Origin: Verrucomicrobiota bacterium
GTDB taxonomy: Bacteria > Verrucomicrobiota > Verrucomicrobiia > Limisphaerales > JAFGQR01
NCBI GenBank assembly: GCA_016935555.1
Contig: JAFGQR010000075.1
Coordinates: forward strand, 1-45,915
Direction: 5' to 3'
DNA: 45,915 nucleotides
Shown here: piece by piece, positions 15,918 through 24,224 of the stretch
Position numbering within the stretch: the first letter of the stretch is position 1
Layout of the letters: each line of letters starts with the position of its first letter
The notes under the pieces: model-generated
Databases searched by the model: none
Told to the model about the DNA's origin: nothing
Seen by the model: the letters and a program-made list of their open reading frames with translations, nothing else
Position numbers and translations under genes: made by a program

Positions 15918-17294
15918 CTATCCAAGGTAGGCCCCCTGACTGCGCAGCAGCGCCTGGAGCTTCGGGATGTCCACGTCCCTCGGACGACACCGGTCCTTCA
16001 CCGCCAGCGCCGCCGCCGCGCCCGCCGCATGGCCAGTCAACAGGCAGGTGGCGATGAGTCGCATGTCCTCGACCATCGGACTGTCCACGTCCAGGCAGCG
16101 TCCCGCGGCGACGAGTTGGTCGAGCTTCTTCGGCACCATGGCGCCATAGGGAATGGCGAACCCGGTCTTGCCGCGCCCGCCGCCGTAGGTGCCGCCAATC
16201 GCGATCGTGTCAGGATACTTGTTTCCGGAGCGCGCCTCCTTGTCGGTCATTTTGCGCATGCCGGCCAGCAGGCGGGTGATGCGCACGCCGATTTGGGGCG
16301 CGGTTTGGATCAGAAACAGCTTCTCGCCTCCCGCGGTTTGGCGGAGCTTCTCGATTCGTTTCCAGATGCTGCGCCGATGTTCCACCTCCAGCCGGCTCAG
16401 TTCGGCGATGTCCAGGCCGTCGGTGCTCGGTCCGCGCAGGTTCACCCATTTCACGCTGCGTAGCGGTTCGACACTGCCCAGGTTCCTGAAGCCGGCCGCC
16501 TGCAGCTTGGCGAGGTCGGCGCGGTCCACATTGCCCAATCGATGGACCAGACCCACGGCGTGCAGGCGTTGCTCGTGCTCCGCCCCGGCCGCCGCAAACA
16601 CGTCGCCGTCGCCCGAGGCATCCACGACCACCTTCGCCAGGACGGCCTGTCGGCCGGCCTTGCTCTCGAGCACCACGCCCCGCACGGTGTTGTTCTCAAG
16701 GACCACGTCGGCCACCCAGCAGTGGAATAACATCCTCACGCCCGCCTCCTGAATCATCGCGTCCATGACGAGCTTCGTGATCTCGGGGTCGGTGGTCGGA
16801 TCCGGCTTGCCGGCGGTGAAGTTCGTGGCGCCGTCGGGGAACCTGGCGATGCGCCCGAGGAGTTCGTCGCCGACGCCGCGGACCACCTTGGTCAAGAGGC
16901 CATTCTCGGTGGCGTGGGTGGGGTAGACGAGCAGCACGAGGCCGCCCGTCCAGAGGCCGCCCAGATAGCCATAGCGCTCGACCAGGGCGGTCTTCGCTCC
17001 GGCGCGGGCGGCGCTCACTGCGGCCGCGAACCCAGCCGGTCCGCCGCCGACCACCAGCACATCGGCCTGATGCATGACGGCCAGCGGGCGTTCGGGTTGG
17101 ACGACCTTCCCGGCCACGAGCCGCGCGGGGTAACGGTCGCGCGGCGTATTGGGGACGACGATGTTCTCCGGCTTGACCGTGCGGGGCGCGTTGGGATCCC
17201 CCTCATCGGCGACCAGCCGGGTGGCGAAGGGCGTCCCCAGTCCGGCGGCGGTGAGGAGTTTGAGGAGTTGGCGTCGGGTGAAGTGGGTGTTCAT
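15918..17294 (-). CDS. Tat-exported FAD-dependent oxidoreductase
   Basis: 458 residues from ATG 17294; ATG 17300 is an in-frame alternative two codons up. A twin-arginine signal starts the protein (FTRRQLLKLLTAAGLG). Residues 78-110 hold the FAD-binding Rossmann motif (DVLVVGGGPAGFAAAVSAAR), followed by RYGYLGGLWTGG, typical of the FAD_oxidored family (PF12831-like). Later blocks are VVVDASGDGDVFAAAGAE, FAIPYGAMVPKKLDQLVAAG and MRLIATCLLTGHAAGAAAAL. The substrate is unknown; relatives sit in polysaccharide and xenobiotic gene clusters. It is followed after 18 bp by the polyferredoxin, which suggests that its flavin exchanges electrons with the membrane quinone pool. No Shine-Dalgarno sequence is evident before either start. 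Confidence 0.9.
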   Translation of the reverse strand: MNTHFTRRQLLKLLTAAGLGTPFATRLVADEGDPNAPRTVKPENIVVPNTPRDRYPARLVAGKVVQPERPLAVMHQADVLVVGGGPAGFAAAVSAARAGAKTALVERYGYLGGLWTGGLVLLVYPTHATENGLLTKVVRGVGDELLGRIARFPDGATNFTAGKPDPTTDPEITKLVMDAMIQEAGVRMLFHCWVADVVLENNTVRGVVLESKAGRQAVLAKVVVDASGDGDVFAAAGAEHEQRLHAVGLVHRLGNVDRADLAKLQAAGFRNLGSVEPLRSVKWVNLRGPSTDGLDIAELSRLEVEHRRSIWKRIEKLRQTAGGEKLFLIQTAPQIGVRITRLLAGMRKMTDKEARSGNKYPDTIAIGGTYGGGRGKTGFAIPYGAMVPKKLDQLVAAGRCLDVDSPMVEDMRLIATCLLTGHAAGAAAALAVKDRCRPRDVDIPKLQALLRSQGAYLG

Positions 17295-17300
17295 AGGCAT

Positions 17301-17721
17301 ATTGGGCCAGACGGCCAGACGGAGCGGATAGGACCAGGTTCGATCCCGCAAAAGAGGTCACCGTGCCTTCCAGGAAGCGAGTGCCATTGGCGATGCAGAT
17401 GGCCCTCACCCTGCGCCCGGCCGCGAGGTCCAAGCCCGCCGGCGTGACGAAGGCCTTGCTTCGCGTGCTGAGGGAGTGGGCCGTCCGGCGGTGACCGATG
17501 ACGCCACCGCCGCCAGCGCGCTTGAGGGGAATGCGCTTGCCGATGTATTGGAACGTGCCGCGGCCCAGCAGCTACGCGGAGTATCAGGACAATCTGCGGA
17601 ACGGGCACGACCAGGTGGGCACCGCCAGCGAGCGAGACCTTCCGCAGTCTCATCCCCGCCGGGAACCTGGAGAGCATGACCACGGGCGGACGGAACGAAC
17701 ACGGCCTCTGCATCGCCATGT
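17301..17721. other. 421 bp without an assignable gene
   Basis: Open frames exist on both strands, but none carries a signal peptide, full domain or plausible start. A minus-strand segment (LDLAAGRRVRAICIANGTRF, then LEGTVTSFAGSNLVLS, around 17430-17330) and another frame nearer 17720 look mildly protein-like and may be decayed fragments. The promoter of the FAD oxidoreductase operon should be at its left end. Confidence 0.35.
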
Positions 17722-20292
17722 TCATTCTGACGTCAAGACGCCGCCGCGAACCGTGCTGGCCCGCTCGCGGTCATTGACGATCAACCGGGGAGTCCCGGCC
17801 ACGTTCAGTCTCATGCCGCGCAGGTCGCCGCTCGCCTCCACCCTGTCGGCGCTGATGCGCACAAAGGCCCGGTCCACAAAGGTGAAACGCTCGCCGTCGC
17901 CTTCGAGCGTGACGGGCGCGCCGTGCGCATCCCAGAAGCTGTAGAGCAGACGGTCGTTGACGCCGGAGCCGGCACGGCCGCGCACGGCCACGGCGACGCC
18001 CTCCTTCGTCTGGGCGAGGCGCGTCACGGATTCGAGGAGGGGTGCGTTCTTCTCAAACGGTTCGTGGACGGCGGCAAACACCGTGGCGGGTGTCGCGCGG
18101 CGCACGAGGAGCGTGGTGCCGCCGACTTCGTTGGGCAGGTTCGATTTGTCGCCCTTGCTGGCTTCCTTGCCCGGCGCGCAACGGCTTTCGGGCGAACGGC
18201 CGGCGAAGACGGTTGTGCCCGGAGCATCGAGCATGTGAACGCGGACGCCGACCTGCCGGTCGTACCAGGCGCGACCCAGCACGCTGCCACTCACGTCCGG
18301 CAGCGCGCAGTCCTGCCGGATGGTGGCCGTCCAAGCCTCGCCGCCCGCGTCCAGTTTGCGGACGCCTTTCAGCGCATAACGATCGGCCTCGACGGGATCG
18401 GCGAACAGGCGCGCAATGGCGCGATTGGACGTGGCGTAAAGCTGGTCCAAGCCGAGTTCAGCGGGCTTCCACAGGTCGGTAGGAACGAACTGGCCGAGGG
18501 CATGAACGTGCCAGTCATATTGGCGCGGCCGGTCGCTCGCCAGGCGTATCACGTCGAAGAGATATTCGCGGGTGAGAAACAGCGCCCGTTCCATGTCCAC
18601 GCCGGGCCAGACGTCCTTCTCCTCGCGCCGCAACTCGAGACTGAGCGTGCGGCCGGCCAGGGGTTGGCGATTGTCGAGCGTGACGGTGCCATCGAGCGGC
18701 CTGGCGCGCGCAGCCACGAACTTCACCAAGGAATCGAACCCGCTGCGCGTCGGCACTTCGCCGATGGGGTTGGGCCAGTGCGGATGGTCGCGCGCCTGCG
18801 CCGCGTCCTGTTTCGCTGCTGGCGCGGCTGGCAGGCGCTTCGGGCCGGCGCCGTTCAACTCGTAGTGCAGGTTGTCCACCATCACGCCGCAGTGCCCGCG
18901 TGCGCTGTCGGTCCAGGGACAGCCCCCGCCGTAGCCGTTCGAGATTTGGCGGTTGAGATAAATCGGACGGTTAAAGGCGTGAAAGCCCAGCAGCGAGAAG
19001 GCGTCGTGCGCGTAGTGGACGTAGTAAGTGCCGAACTGGAAGGCGACGGCGGGCGCGGGTGATTCCCAGTAGGCCGGCGATTGCTCGGCGCGCAGGAAGG
19101 CAAAGCCGCGCTCACGCGCGGCGTAGCTGGGCGCCGGCGGAGACGTGACGTTCTTTGACTCAATCGGCGCCAGGCCCCAGAACAAGGACGGAGTGTAGGC
19201 CGACTCGCCCGGCTTGCGCATCTGCGCCAGAAAATAGTCAAAGTGCCCGTCAGGCCACTTTGCATGCGCCAGCTCGAACCAGTGCGGCGCGAGCATTTTG
19301 TCCACTTTGGCATTCTTGTGGTCGCGGCCGTTCATGTTCGCGGCGATCCAACGGCGGTTCCCGCCGCGGCCGCCGGGGAGGAAACCGTCCACGACGGACT
19401 TCTGGAATGCGTAGGGCGGCGCGCCCGCGAGACTGGAGCCGCGCGCGTCGCCCATCGTGACCTGCGGGTAGTGCGGCAGCCCGCCGGGAATCTCCGTGCG
19501 CGGCCAGCCGATGTGCACCACGCTCTCGACGTAACGCCGCATCGTGGCGCCGCCTTTGCCGGTGTAGCCGTAGCCAAGTTCATTCAGCCCGAGCCGCTCG
19601 ACGCCGCGGCACCAGAGCAACATCTCGCCGATCATCGAATACTGTTTGCCGAACTCCTCGCCGTAGAACTGGCCGTCGGCGAGGTAGTCGTCAAAGTAGT
19701 ATTTCCAGCCGCCCTTCGAGCTGAAGCATTGGCGGATCAACTTCTCGTCGCGCAACGCCACCGCCATGAGATGCGCGGTCATGGGCCGCGGCCATTGCAT
19801 GTTCGGCAACCAGCTCGTGCGCGTGAACGTCAGCGTCTCCTCCTCGCAGTGGTGCTTGATGAAATCCCGAAACGTGTCTTCCAATCCGCGCCGCTCCGCC
19901 TCCGACAGCCGGTCGTAAAGCGCGTCGTAGCGCAGCACGCTCAGGTACTGGTCGTAGTGCCGGCCGCCACCGGTGTCGCCTTTGAACTTGCGCGGATCGT
20001 TCCCGACGAGGCTCACCAGATACTTCTTCTCGCCTTCGACAGCCGATGCATCACCCATGACGAGGAAGCGGAACAGACTGCGGAAGGTGGCGCACGCCTC
20101 CTTGTCCTTGAGCATGGCCTGGTAGCGCGCCCTGGCCCACGGCTCGGTCTCGATGCGCCGGCGAATGCCCGCCGCCTCCTCGCGCGTCCAGAGCATGAAG
20201 GGATGTTCGACGCGGGCCGATGCCGCGCGGGCGTCCAGCGCGGCCAGAATCGCGGCCGAACTCAGGAGCAGGTGAAAGCGAATCGTTCTCAT
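17722..20292 (-). CDS. Secreted heparinase II/III- or alginate-lyase-like toroid protein
   Basis: 856 residues from ATG 20292, at a signal peptide (MRTIRFHLLLSSAAILAALD). The N-terminal half reads as an (alpha/alpha) toroid (FMLWTREEAAGIRRRIETEP, ALYDRLSEAERRGLEDTFRD, SWLPNMQWPRPMTAHLMAVA). Around 440-520 comes a block like the catalytic beta-sandwich entry of heparinase II/III and PL15/17 lyases (GTYYVHYAHDAFSLLGFHAF, then NRPIYLNRQ, GHCGVMVDN). The C-terminal third is beta-sandwich-like (YLFDVIRLASDRPRQYDWHV, LLYSFWDAHG). It likely cleaves or binds uronic-acid polysaccharides in the periplasm; the exact lyase family is not certain. Eleven dozen upstream codons in the same frame are not needed, since they precede the signal peptide. 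Confidence 0.75.
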   Translation of the reverse strand: MRTIRFHLLLSSAAILAALDARAASARVEHPFMLWTREEAAGIRRRIETEPWARARYQAMLKDKEACATFRSLFRFLVMGDASAVEGEKKYLVSLVGNDPRKFKGDTGGGRHYDQYLSVLRYDALYDRLSEAERRGLEDTFRDFIKHHCEEETLTFTRTSWLPNMQWPRPMTAHLMAVALRDEKLIRQCFSSKGGWKYYFDDYLADGQFYGEEFGKQYSMIGEMLLWCRGVERLGLNELGYGYTGKGGATMRRYVESVVHIGWPRTEIPGGLPHYPQVTMGDARGSSLAGAPPYAFQKSVVDGFLPGGRGGNRRWIAANMNGRDHKNAKVDKMLAPHWFELAHAKWPDGHFDYFLAQMRKPGESAYTPSLFWGLAPIESKNVTSPPAPSYAARERGFAFLRAEQSPAYWESPAPAVAFQFGTYYVHYAHDAFSLLGFHAFNRPIYLNRQISNGYGGGCPWTDSARGHCGVMVDNLHYELNGAGPKRLPAAPAAKQDAAQARDHPHWPNPIGEVPTRSGFDSLVKFVAARARPLDGTVTLDNRQPLAGRTLSLELRREEKDVWPGVDMERALFLTREYLFDVIRLASDRPRQYDWHVHALGQFVPTDLWKPAELGLDQLYATSNRAIARLFADPVEADRYALKGVRKLDAGGEAWTATIRQDCALPDVSGSVLGRAWYDRQVGVRVHMLDAPGTTVFAGRSPESRCAPGKEASKGDKSNLPNEVGGTTLLVRRATPATVFAAVHEPFEKNAPLLESVTRLAQTKEGVAVAVRGRAGSGVNDRLLYSFWDAHGAPVTLEGDGERFTFVDRAFVRISADRVEASGDLRGMRLNVAGTPRLIVNDRERASTVRGGVLTSE

Positions 20293-20762
20293 GGTTGTGC
20301 AATCTCGATTGTCTGCTCTACGGGTGACGCGGTCCGAGCCAAGGCCTCCAAGCCGCGCCCAAAGAGCACAGTGGAACAGCTTCACGGTTTGGGTGCCGTG
20401 GAAACCGAGTTGGTGGTGTGCGGATCAGGCTGGCGTCCTCTTGCAGGCCGACCTCCTGGTCAAGGGGGCCAGCCATAAACCTGACCTGCGCGCCACGCGC
20501 CGAAACGTCCAGGATTGTCGCGTGCCCGCATGGGATATTCGATTCATGCCGCGGGGAATTGTCGCGGTCTGTCAACGCCTTGCAAGCGAAACCGCCGTTG
20601 TTTCCTCGAGGCCCAGTGGACCCGGCGTGAGGATACAACCTCTCCCACAAATCCCCTCAAGAACGCCTACTCCATGCGTGCATCCGCAGTGTATGCCCCG
20701 CACAGGGGAAGATCAATTTGCAGCCGCTTCGCGATCCACGCCCGAGCCTGAGAAACTGCACG
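20293..20762. other. 470 bp without an assignable gene
   Basis: Between two minus-strand genes. Short frames on both strands are open but read as GC-driven shadows, with no signal peptide or motif. The promoter of the toroid gene should lie at the left end and the 3' region of the TSP3-like gene at the right end. I see no repeat, hairpin or RNA gene here. Confidence 0.4.
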
Positions 20763-21509
20763 TCACGGGACCTCGCGCACGCGGTAGAAGCTTGCGGGCG
20801 CGGCGGTGCCGTCGGTGTGGAGGTAGTTGGTGGTGCCGGTGCCGCCGGGCGGCACGCTGATGAGCGGGCTGACGTCGGTGTCGATGCCGCTGGTGAGGTT
20901 GGTGCCGTTCTGCAGGAGATAATGGTGGCTGCCGACGGTGGTCCAAGTCACCAGCGTGCCATCCGTGTTCGTGGTGATGTCCGTGATCCGGAGCACCGAT
21001 TCCTTGTCGCGCGGATCCGTCCCGGCGAGGTATTCCTCGAGATTGCTGGCGCCGTCGCCGTCGGTGTCCAGCTTGGCGTCGCGGGGATCTTCAGGGTCGA
21101 ATTCGCCGATTTTGCCGGTGGATCCGGTGGTGTTGGTGTAATAGCGAATATGGTAAGTGCCCGTGTAATCGCCGAGGGTGAAGGTGACTTTGCTCTGGGG
21201 AGCGGCGAAGACCATCCGCAGGTAATCATCGCTGAAGTCCGGGCAACCGGTGGGGATTCTGAGGCAACGCGTGCCTGAGGAGGTGCCGTTGCCGGCCGGA
21301 TTTGCGATGCGCATGTAAAGGATGGGGCTGCCGCCGCACGTCTGGGGCAGCACGGAGAATGTCACTCCCGGGTAGTCGGTGGTCACTACGGAGCCGACCG
21401 CTTGGTCTTCGAAGTCGATGGTTGTGCATCCGGCCTGTGCGGTTGGCGGGGCACCGAGGGTGCAGACGAGTGTGGACAGCCCGCAAATGAGCAAGTTTCT
21501 CGTTTTCAT
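20763..21509 (-). CDS. Secreted protein with a thrombospondin-type-3-like calcium motif
   Basis: 248 residues from ATG 21509, at a signal peptide (MKTRNLLICGLSTLVCTLGA, cleavage near AQA-G). The first 130 residues are a beta-rich, cysteine-containing domain (CTTIDFEDQAVGSVVTTDYP, FTLGDYTGTYHIRYYT). Then comes DTDGDGASNLEEYLAGTDP, the Asp-rich calcium-binding repeat common in surface proteins of this phylum. The end is a small domain reading YLLQNGTNLTSG and ASFYRVREVP, a C-terminal pattern I associate with many secreted Verrucomicrobia proteins. Function unknown; a surface or extracellular role is likely. Confidence 0.7.
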   Translation of the reverse strand: MKTRNLLICGLSTLVCTLGAPPTAQAGCTTIDFEDQAVGSVVTTDYPGVTFSVLPQTCGGSPILYMRIANPAGNGTSSGTRCLRIPTGCPDFSDDYLRMVFAAPQSKVTFTLGDYTGTYHIRYYTNTTGSTGKIGEFDPEDPRDAKLDTDGDGASNLEEYLAGTDPRDKESVLRITDITTNTDGTLVTWTTVGSHHYLLQNGTNLTSGIDTDVSPLISVPPGGTGTTNYLHTDGTAAPASFYRVREVP

Positions 21510-21643
21510 GGGATCAGGCGGCGATGGTTGGAAGTTCCGCTGTGTTCGACAGCGGTCGGGCAGAAACCATTCAAAGAAACTGCCCGGCCGTTGCCTGGCG
21601 AGCACCCATCTCCGCCGTGGCGGCGGGAGCAGGTGCTTTGACG

Positions 21644-22030
21644 TCAAGACGTCTTTGCGGCCGGCCTCTTAAGTCCGTCGTTCTTGGCCAGAATCAACTT
21701 CACGTTCCGTCGCCAGTTGCGGTTGCCGACCGGGTCCACGGAGGGCGGACAATAGCGATTGCCGAGGAAGTCGATAAAATGGCCGGGCTGGCCAGCGGCC
21801 TTCCAGCGCTGCCAGTTGTTGCGGATGGTGTTCAAGCACACACGCAGAGCCTTCTGTCGGTCCCGGACTCGCACGGAGAGGATGCCGAAGGGCACCTTTG
21901 CGGCTTTGCCGCCTTCGGCCTTGTAGATGGCATCGGCGATGCGCATGGCGTAATCAGGATCGATGGCGCGCGCTGGAACCATGGTCCCCAGGCCCAAAAC
22001 CACACAAAACAACGCGGTCAAATATCGCAT
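21644..22030 (-). CDS. Small secreted conserved protein of unknown function
   Basis: 128 residues from ATG 22030; a TTG two codons upstream is the only extension. A signal peptide (MRYLTALFCVVLGLGTMVPA) is followed by a compact alpha-rich domain (YAMRIADAIYKAEGGKAAKV, PFGILSVRVRDRQKALRVCL, NTIRNNWQRWKAAGQPGHFI, YCPPSVDPVGNRNWRRNVKL). The AIYKAEGG start and overall size recall small lysozyme-like or transglycosylase-like domains, with a glutamate (in AEGG) that could be catalytic, but I do not recognise the family. It is divergent to the response regulator gene. Confidence 0.65.
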   Translation of the reverse strand: MRYLTALFCVVLGLGTMVPARAIDPDYAMRIADAIYKAEGGKAAKVPFGILSVRVRDRQKALRVCLNTIRNNWQRWKAAGQPGHFIDFLGNRYCPPSVDPVGNRNWRRNVKLILAKNDGLKRPAAKTS

Positions 22031-22279
22031 GCCCAAAGATAAACGCCTCTGGAATCGCGGCCATCCCGGCCACCCCCATGCCGGCGGTCGGTGCTTGAAC
22101 GGTTGCCATTACCCGGGATTTGCGGAGGGGGGGGTGGAGACGCGCCCGGGGGTGTTTTTCGAGGGGCGGGTTGACGCGTGGGATGCGGCCTGGGACCATC
22201 CGCGCGGCGACCGCAGTATACAAAGGCGCTTCAGGCGCGGAAAATTCTGTCGATGAACCATTTGGAGAGCGGCACTGCT

Positions 22280-22687
22280 ATGAATGCTCACATCCTGGTG
22301 GCCGAAGACGACCGCGTCGTGCGGAAGATGGTTTCATCCTATCTGCAATCGGCGGGTTACCGGGTGTTCGAAGCCGCCACGGTTCCTGAGGCTCTGCACG
22401 CGATTCGCACCGACGCGTTCGACCTGATTGTGCTGGATTTGACCCTGCTGGACGCCGATCCCTTCGGGGGGCTTACCGACGGGTTTGCGTTCCTCCTGGT
22501 GCTGAAGCGAAACTGGCCGGACCTGACCCTCCCGGTGGTGGTTTACACGGGGGACGATTCCCCTGCGCTTGAGGCGCGGGCGAAGGCCGCGGGTGTTCTG
22601 GAGGTGGTACGCAAAGGCAGTCCTCCCGAGGAACTGCTGGCCGCGATTCAGCGCGCGCTGGGGCAGCGGGTGGAAGAACCTTCCTGA
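22280..22687 (+). CDS. Single-domain response regulator
   Basis: 135 residues. I chose ATG 22280 because GGAGAG lies ten bases before it; ATG 22253 would add nine residues and has no such site. It is a bare receiver domain: acidic pocket E9/D10/D11 (VAEDDRVVRK), phosphoacceptor D53 (DLIVLDLTLL), conserved T90 (VVYTGDD) and K112 (VVRKGSPP). An insertion (DADPFGGLTDGFAF) lengthens the loop after D53. No output domain, so it probably acts by protein contact, as in CheY-like or phosphorelay proteins. No kinase is adjacent; the hybrid kinase in this window is 11 kb away. Confidence 0.9.
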   Translation: MNAHILVAEDDRVVRKMVSSYLQSAGYRVFEAATVPEALHAIRTDAFDLIVLDLTLLDADPFGGLTDGFAFLLVLKRNWPDLTLPVVVYTGDDSPALEARAKAAGVLEVVRKGSPPEELLAAIQRALGQRVEEPS

Positions 22688-22737
22688 GGGTGCGTTTGGG
22701 TGTGGACGGGTGGGGGGCGAAGCGGTAGCCTGCCGTT

Positions 22738-24150
22738 ATGAACTGGCGAAAACCGCCCACATTATCGTGCGCAACTCAATGGCTATGTGCCCTTTGCTTC
22801 GGGATCTTGAGTGCCCAGGGCGGCGACGTGATTCGCGGCACCGTCTTCAAAGACACCAACGCCAACGGCCGGCGCGATCCCGGCGAAGCCGGCATGGGGG
22901 GAATCGCCGTCACGGACGGCGTGACGTTTGCGCGGACGTCGTCTGAGGGCTCGTTTGTGCTCGAGCTGGGGGTGGACCCGGTGTTGTGCGCGGGAGGTGT
23001 GCCCACGGTGTCGGTGAGGTTTCCCAGCGACCACTGGCCGACGACACCGTGGTTCGTGCGGTGCGGTTCGGGAGAACCGGCCTGCGAGGTCACCTTCGGC
23101 TTGCGCGCCGAGCCGCAGCCGCGCTCGTTTGTGTTTGTTCATGGCACCGATCCCCATGCTCCCCGCGCAGGCGAGGAACGCTTGATCCGCTTTCGCGAAG
23201 ACTTGGAGGCCCTGCGTGAGATCGTCCGTTTCTGCATTTTGACCGGCGACATGGCCGATTTGGCCGACTCGCATACCCAGGCCCTGGCGCGGGCGGAATT
23301 CACCTTTTTCGAACGCCAGGCCGCGCAGTTGCCCGTGCCCTGGTTTGGCTTGCCCGGCAACCACGACATTGCCGGCGTGCGCGCCAAGAAGGGTTGGGAT
23401 ACGAACAGCGCGGAGTATGGGTATGGGCTGTATAGCCGGCATGTGGGGCCGTTGCGCTGGTCGTTCGACTATGCGGACATTCATTTCGCAGGAGTCGATT
23501 ACAACCGGTTCGTCAGCAACCGGTGGGAGTGGGGCGTCCCCGAATCGTCCGCCCGTTGGCTGGCGGAGGACTTGGCATCCGTCGAGCCCGGCCGGCGCAT
23601 TTTCCTGTTTGTGCATCATCCGGCCGGCAGCGCGGCGTTGACCAACGTCCTGACCAGGTTCCCGGTCACCCAAATCTTTTTCGGGCACGACCACCATGAC
23701 GGCGGGCAGCTTTGGGCGGGTGTGCCCGGGCTGAGTGCGGCTTCGATTGCCGAGGTGTTCGACGACAAGGACCGCGCGCCCGGGTATCGTCTTGTGCACG
23801 TGACCCCGTCGGGCATCGACACGTTTTACCGCGCCACGGGCGAACCCCACGCGGTCACGGTCGACTACCCGCGATACAAGGACACCTTGGTTCGGGGGAA
23901 CACGATCCGGGGCGCCTTTTTCGATCCTTCCCACACCATCCGGCGGTTTGCGCTGACCTATGCGGGCCGGGCCATCGAGTGCCGCCTCCGGCCCGGGCCG
24001 TTCTGGTGCCGGTTTGAGGGCACCGTTGAGGCGGGCGATGTGGCCCGGGGCGCCTATCCGTTGGTGGTGACTCTGGGCGACACGGCACAATCCTGGCGCC
24101 ACCAGTTCAGCTACCGGTTCGCGCGGGCAAGGGCCGCCGCGTCTCGGTAG
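22738..24150 (+). CDS. Secreted metallophosphoesterase with N-terminal SdrD-B-like domain
   Basis: 470 residues from ATG 22738. A signal peptide spans about 10-28 (LCALCFGILSAQGGD). Residues 30-125 are a Cna-B/SdrD-B-like beta-sandwich (GDVIRGTVFKDTNANGRRDP, GEAGMGGIAVTDG). Residues 130-400 are a calcineurin-like phosphoesterase: metal ligands D138/H140 (GTDPH), TGDMAD (169-174), GNHD (207-210), then LFVHHPAG and FGHDHHDG. The last about 80 residues form another beta domain. It is close to bacterial secreted phosphoesterases proposed to act on nucleotides, phospholipids or teichoic-type phosphates; the substrate is unknown. It lies 50 bp after the response regulator and could be co-transcribed with it. 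Confidence 0.9.
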   Translation: MNWRKPPTLSCATQWLCALCFGILSAQGGDVIRGTVFKDTNANGRRDPGEAGMGGIAVTDGVTFARTSSEGSFVLELGVDPVLCAGGVPTVSVRFPSDHWPTTPWFVRCGSGEPACEVTFGLRAEPQPRSFVFVHGTDPHAPRAGEERLIRFREDLEALREIVRFCILTGDMADLADSHTQALARAEFTFFERQAAQLPVPWFGLPGNHDIAGVRAKKGWDTNSAEYGYGLYSRHVGPLRWSFDYADIHFAGVDYNRFVSNRWEWGVPESSARWLAEDLASVEPGRRIFLFVHHPAGSAALTNVLTRFPVTQIFFGHDHHDGGQLWAGVPGLSAASIAEVFDDKDRAPGYRLVHVTPSGIDTFYRATGEPHAVTVDYPRYKDTLVRGNTIRGAFFDPSHTIRRFALTYAGRAIECRLRPGPFWCRFEGTVEAGDVARGAYPLVVTLGDTAQSWRHQFSYRFARARAAASR

Positions 24151-24224
24151 TGTGCTCGGCTCTTGTCAGTTTCCTCCGCGGTGAAAGGGTCCGAGGCGGT
24201 TGTTGGGCGGGCGGCCTGGATGGT

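Noticed and set aside
17728-21651. A shared 13-bp word TGACGTCAAGACG at 17728-17740 and 21639-21651, both at gene ends
   Set aside because: In a window of this size several exact 13-bp repeats are expected by chance, and nothing else around them matches.
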